From: Patescibacteria group bacterium
GTDB taxonomy: Bacteria; Patescibacteriota; Saccharimonadia; CAILAD01; GCA-016700035
NCBI GenBank assembly: GCA_030917125.1
Contig: JAUPVH010000033.1
Location: 1-6,210, forward strand
Direction of reading: 5' to 3'
DNA length: 6,210 nt
This document shows positions 5,519 through 6,210 of the stretch, one piece after another (positions within the stretch are counted from its first letter, which is position 1; each line of letters starts with the position of its first letter). The notes beneath the pieces are model-generated. The model was given only the letters and a program-made list of their open reading frames with translations. It did not search any database and was not told the DNA's origin. The translations under genes were made by a program, and so were the position numbers.

Positions 5519-6210
5519 ATGCCAGAATTACCTGAAGTAGAAACTGTGAGGTTAGGTTTGGCGCGGCTTTTGCCAGGTCGCGTGATTATTCGTGTGGAGC
5601 ACGACACGCCAAAAAGTTTCCCAAATAACCCTGAGGATGTGTCTACGCATCTGATTGGAGCTACGGTGGAGCGTGTGAATCGACGCGGTAAGGCGCTTAT
5701 TATTGAGTTAAATACTGGTTTTAGTTTGTTGATACATCTGAAGATGACAGGACAGCTGGTTTTTCGTGCGCCCGAAGGAGAGAACTTTGGCGCCGGACAC
5801 CCCAATGATAGCCTGATCGGTGATTTACCAGATAGATCTACGCGTGTAATTTTCGATTTTGCCGACGGTTCACATTTGTATTTTAATGATCAGCGTAAAT
5901 TTGGTTGGGTGAAGTTTATGCGTACTGAGCAGGTGTCGGATGAGCCATTTATGCTGAAATTAGGACCCGAAGCACTGGCGGAAGATTTTACGTTCGAGGA
6001 ATTTAGGGCCCGGCTTAAGAAAAGATCACGCACCAACATCAAAGCCGCAATCCTCGATCAGTCGGTACTCGCAGGTGTGGGTAATATCTATGCCGATGAG
6101 GGGCTGTTTGCCGATCGAATCCATCCATCTACCCCAGTTGAGAAGGTATGTTCGGTTAAACTGACGCGACTGTATACGGCGCTACGAGAGGTCATGCAGC
6201 TTTCTATTTC
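5519..6210 (+). CDS. mutM: formamidopyrimidine-DNA glycosylase (Fpg/MutM), 3' end outside window
   Basis: The first 230 codons of a bifunctional glycosylase/AP lyase that removes 8-oxoguanine and formamidopyrimidines from DNA; the frame is open at the right edge. The N-terminus MPELPEVETV is diagnostic: after Met removal the proline is the Schiff-base nucleophile and the next Glu is catalytic. K58 in RRGKAL matches the conserved lysine near E. coli K57. HLKMTGQL (73-80) carries the void-filling Met, and DQRKFGW (124-130) the Arg and Phe that wedge into the helix. The helix-two-turn-helix domain is about 155-225 with QSVLAGVGNIYADE (181-194). The C-terminal zinc finger lies beyond the window and cannot be checked. 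A loop of about 15 extra residues relative to E. coli Fpg, containing GHPNDSLIG and LPDRST (93-108), precedes the DQRKF segment. The gene follows the HAD gene by 40 nt but has its own TATAAT box, so it may be transcribed both independently and with polA. Confidence 0.96.
   Translation, partial: MPELPEVETVRLGLARLLPGRVIIRVEHDTPKSFPNNPEDVSTHLIGATVERVNRRGKALIIELNTGFSLLIHLKMTGQLVFRAPEGENFGAGHPNDSLIGDLPDRSTRVIFDFADGSHLYFNDQRKFGWVKFMRTEQVSDEPFMLKLGPEALAEDFTFEEFRARLKKRSRTNIKAAILDQSVLAGVGNIYADEGLFADRIHPSTPVEKVCSVKLTRLYTALREVMQLSI

Noticed and set aside
1..6210. CRISPR arrays, tRNA or rRNA genes, insertion sequences, phage or defence genes
   Set aside because: No repeat-spacer pattern, cloverleaf-like sequence, transposase motif or terminal repeats were seen; nearly all the window is covered by housekeeping genes.

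Overview
This window is a stretch of bacterial housekeeping genes for replication, transcription and DNA repair. In order it holds the 3' end of dnaG (primase), a complete rpoD (primary sigma factor), a bidirectional terminator, a small minus-strand gene of unknown function, a complete polA (DNA polymerase I), a small HAD-fold protein gene overlapping the end of polA, and the 5' part of mutM/fpg (formamidopyrimidine-DNA glycosylase), which runs off the right edge. No mobile element, CRISPR array, RNA gene or phage gene was found.

Organism: the dnaG-rpoD pair is the core of the bacterial macromolecular synthesis operon. The sigma factor is a short primary type (373 aa, no long insert between regions 1.2 and 2). 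The base composition looks moderate, and TAG, TAA and TGA all appear as stops. The Fpg carries an extra loop (GHPNDSLIG...LPDRST) that I associate with candidate phyla radiation/Patescibacteria proteins. My best guess is a Patescibacteria member, possibly Saccharibacteria. That is recognition from memory and not proof; a marker-gene tree would settle it.

Layout: dnaG and rpoD are co-directional and 47 nt apart, and rpoD has a strong Shine-Dalgarno site. They end at a 12-bp hairpin terminator at about 1835-1864. The minus-strand gene (1885-2229) converges on the same hairpin from the other side. That gene and polA diverge from a 50-bp spacer. polA overlaps the HAD gene by 14 nt, so the two are probably translated in a coupled way. 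mutM follows after 40 nt.

The most interesting signal is in the starts. The polA and mutM starts each have a perfect TATAAT box, and the minus-strand gene a GATAAT box, ending only 6-7 nt before the ATG, with no usable Shine-Dalgarno site. Transcription would then begin at or within one base of the start codon, giving leaderless mRNAs. The genes inside transcription units (rpoD and the HAD gene) instead have clear Shine-Dalgarno sites. The window therefore suggests two modes of translation start: leaderless at promoter-proximal genes and Shine-Dalgarno-led at internal ones. I found no evidence of a wholly new multi-gene system here.
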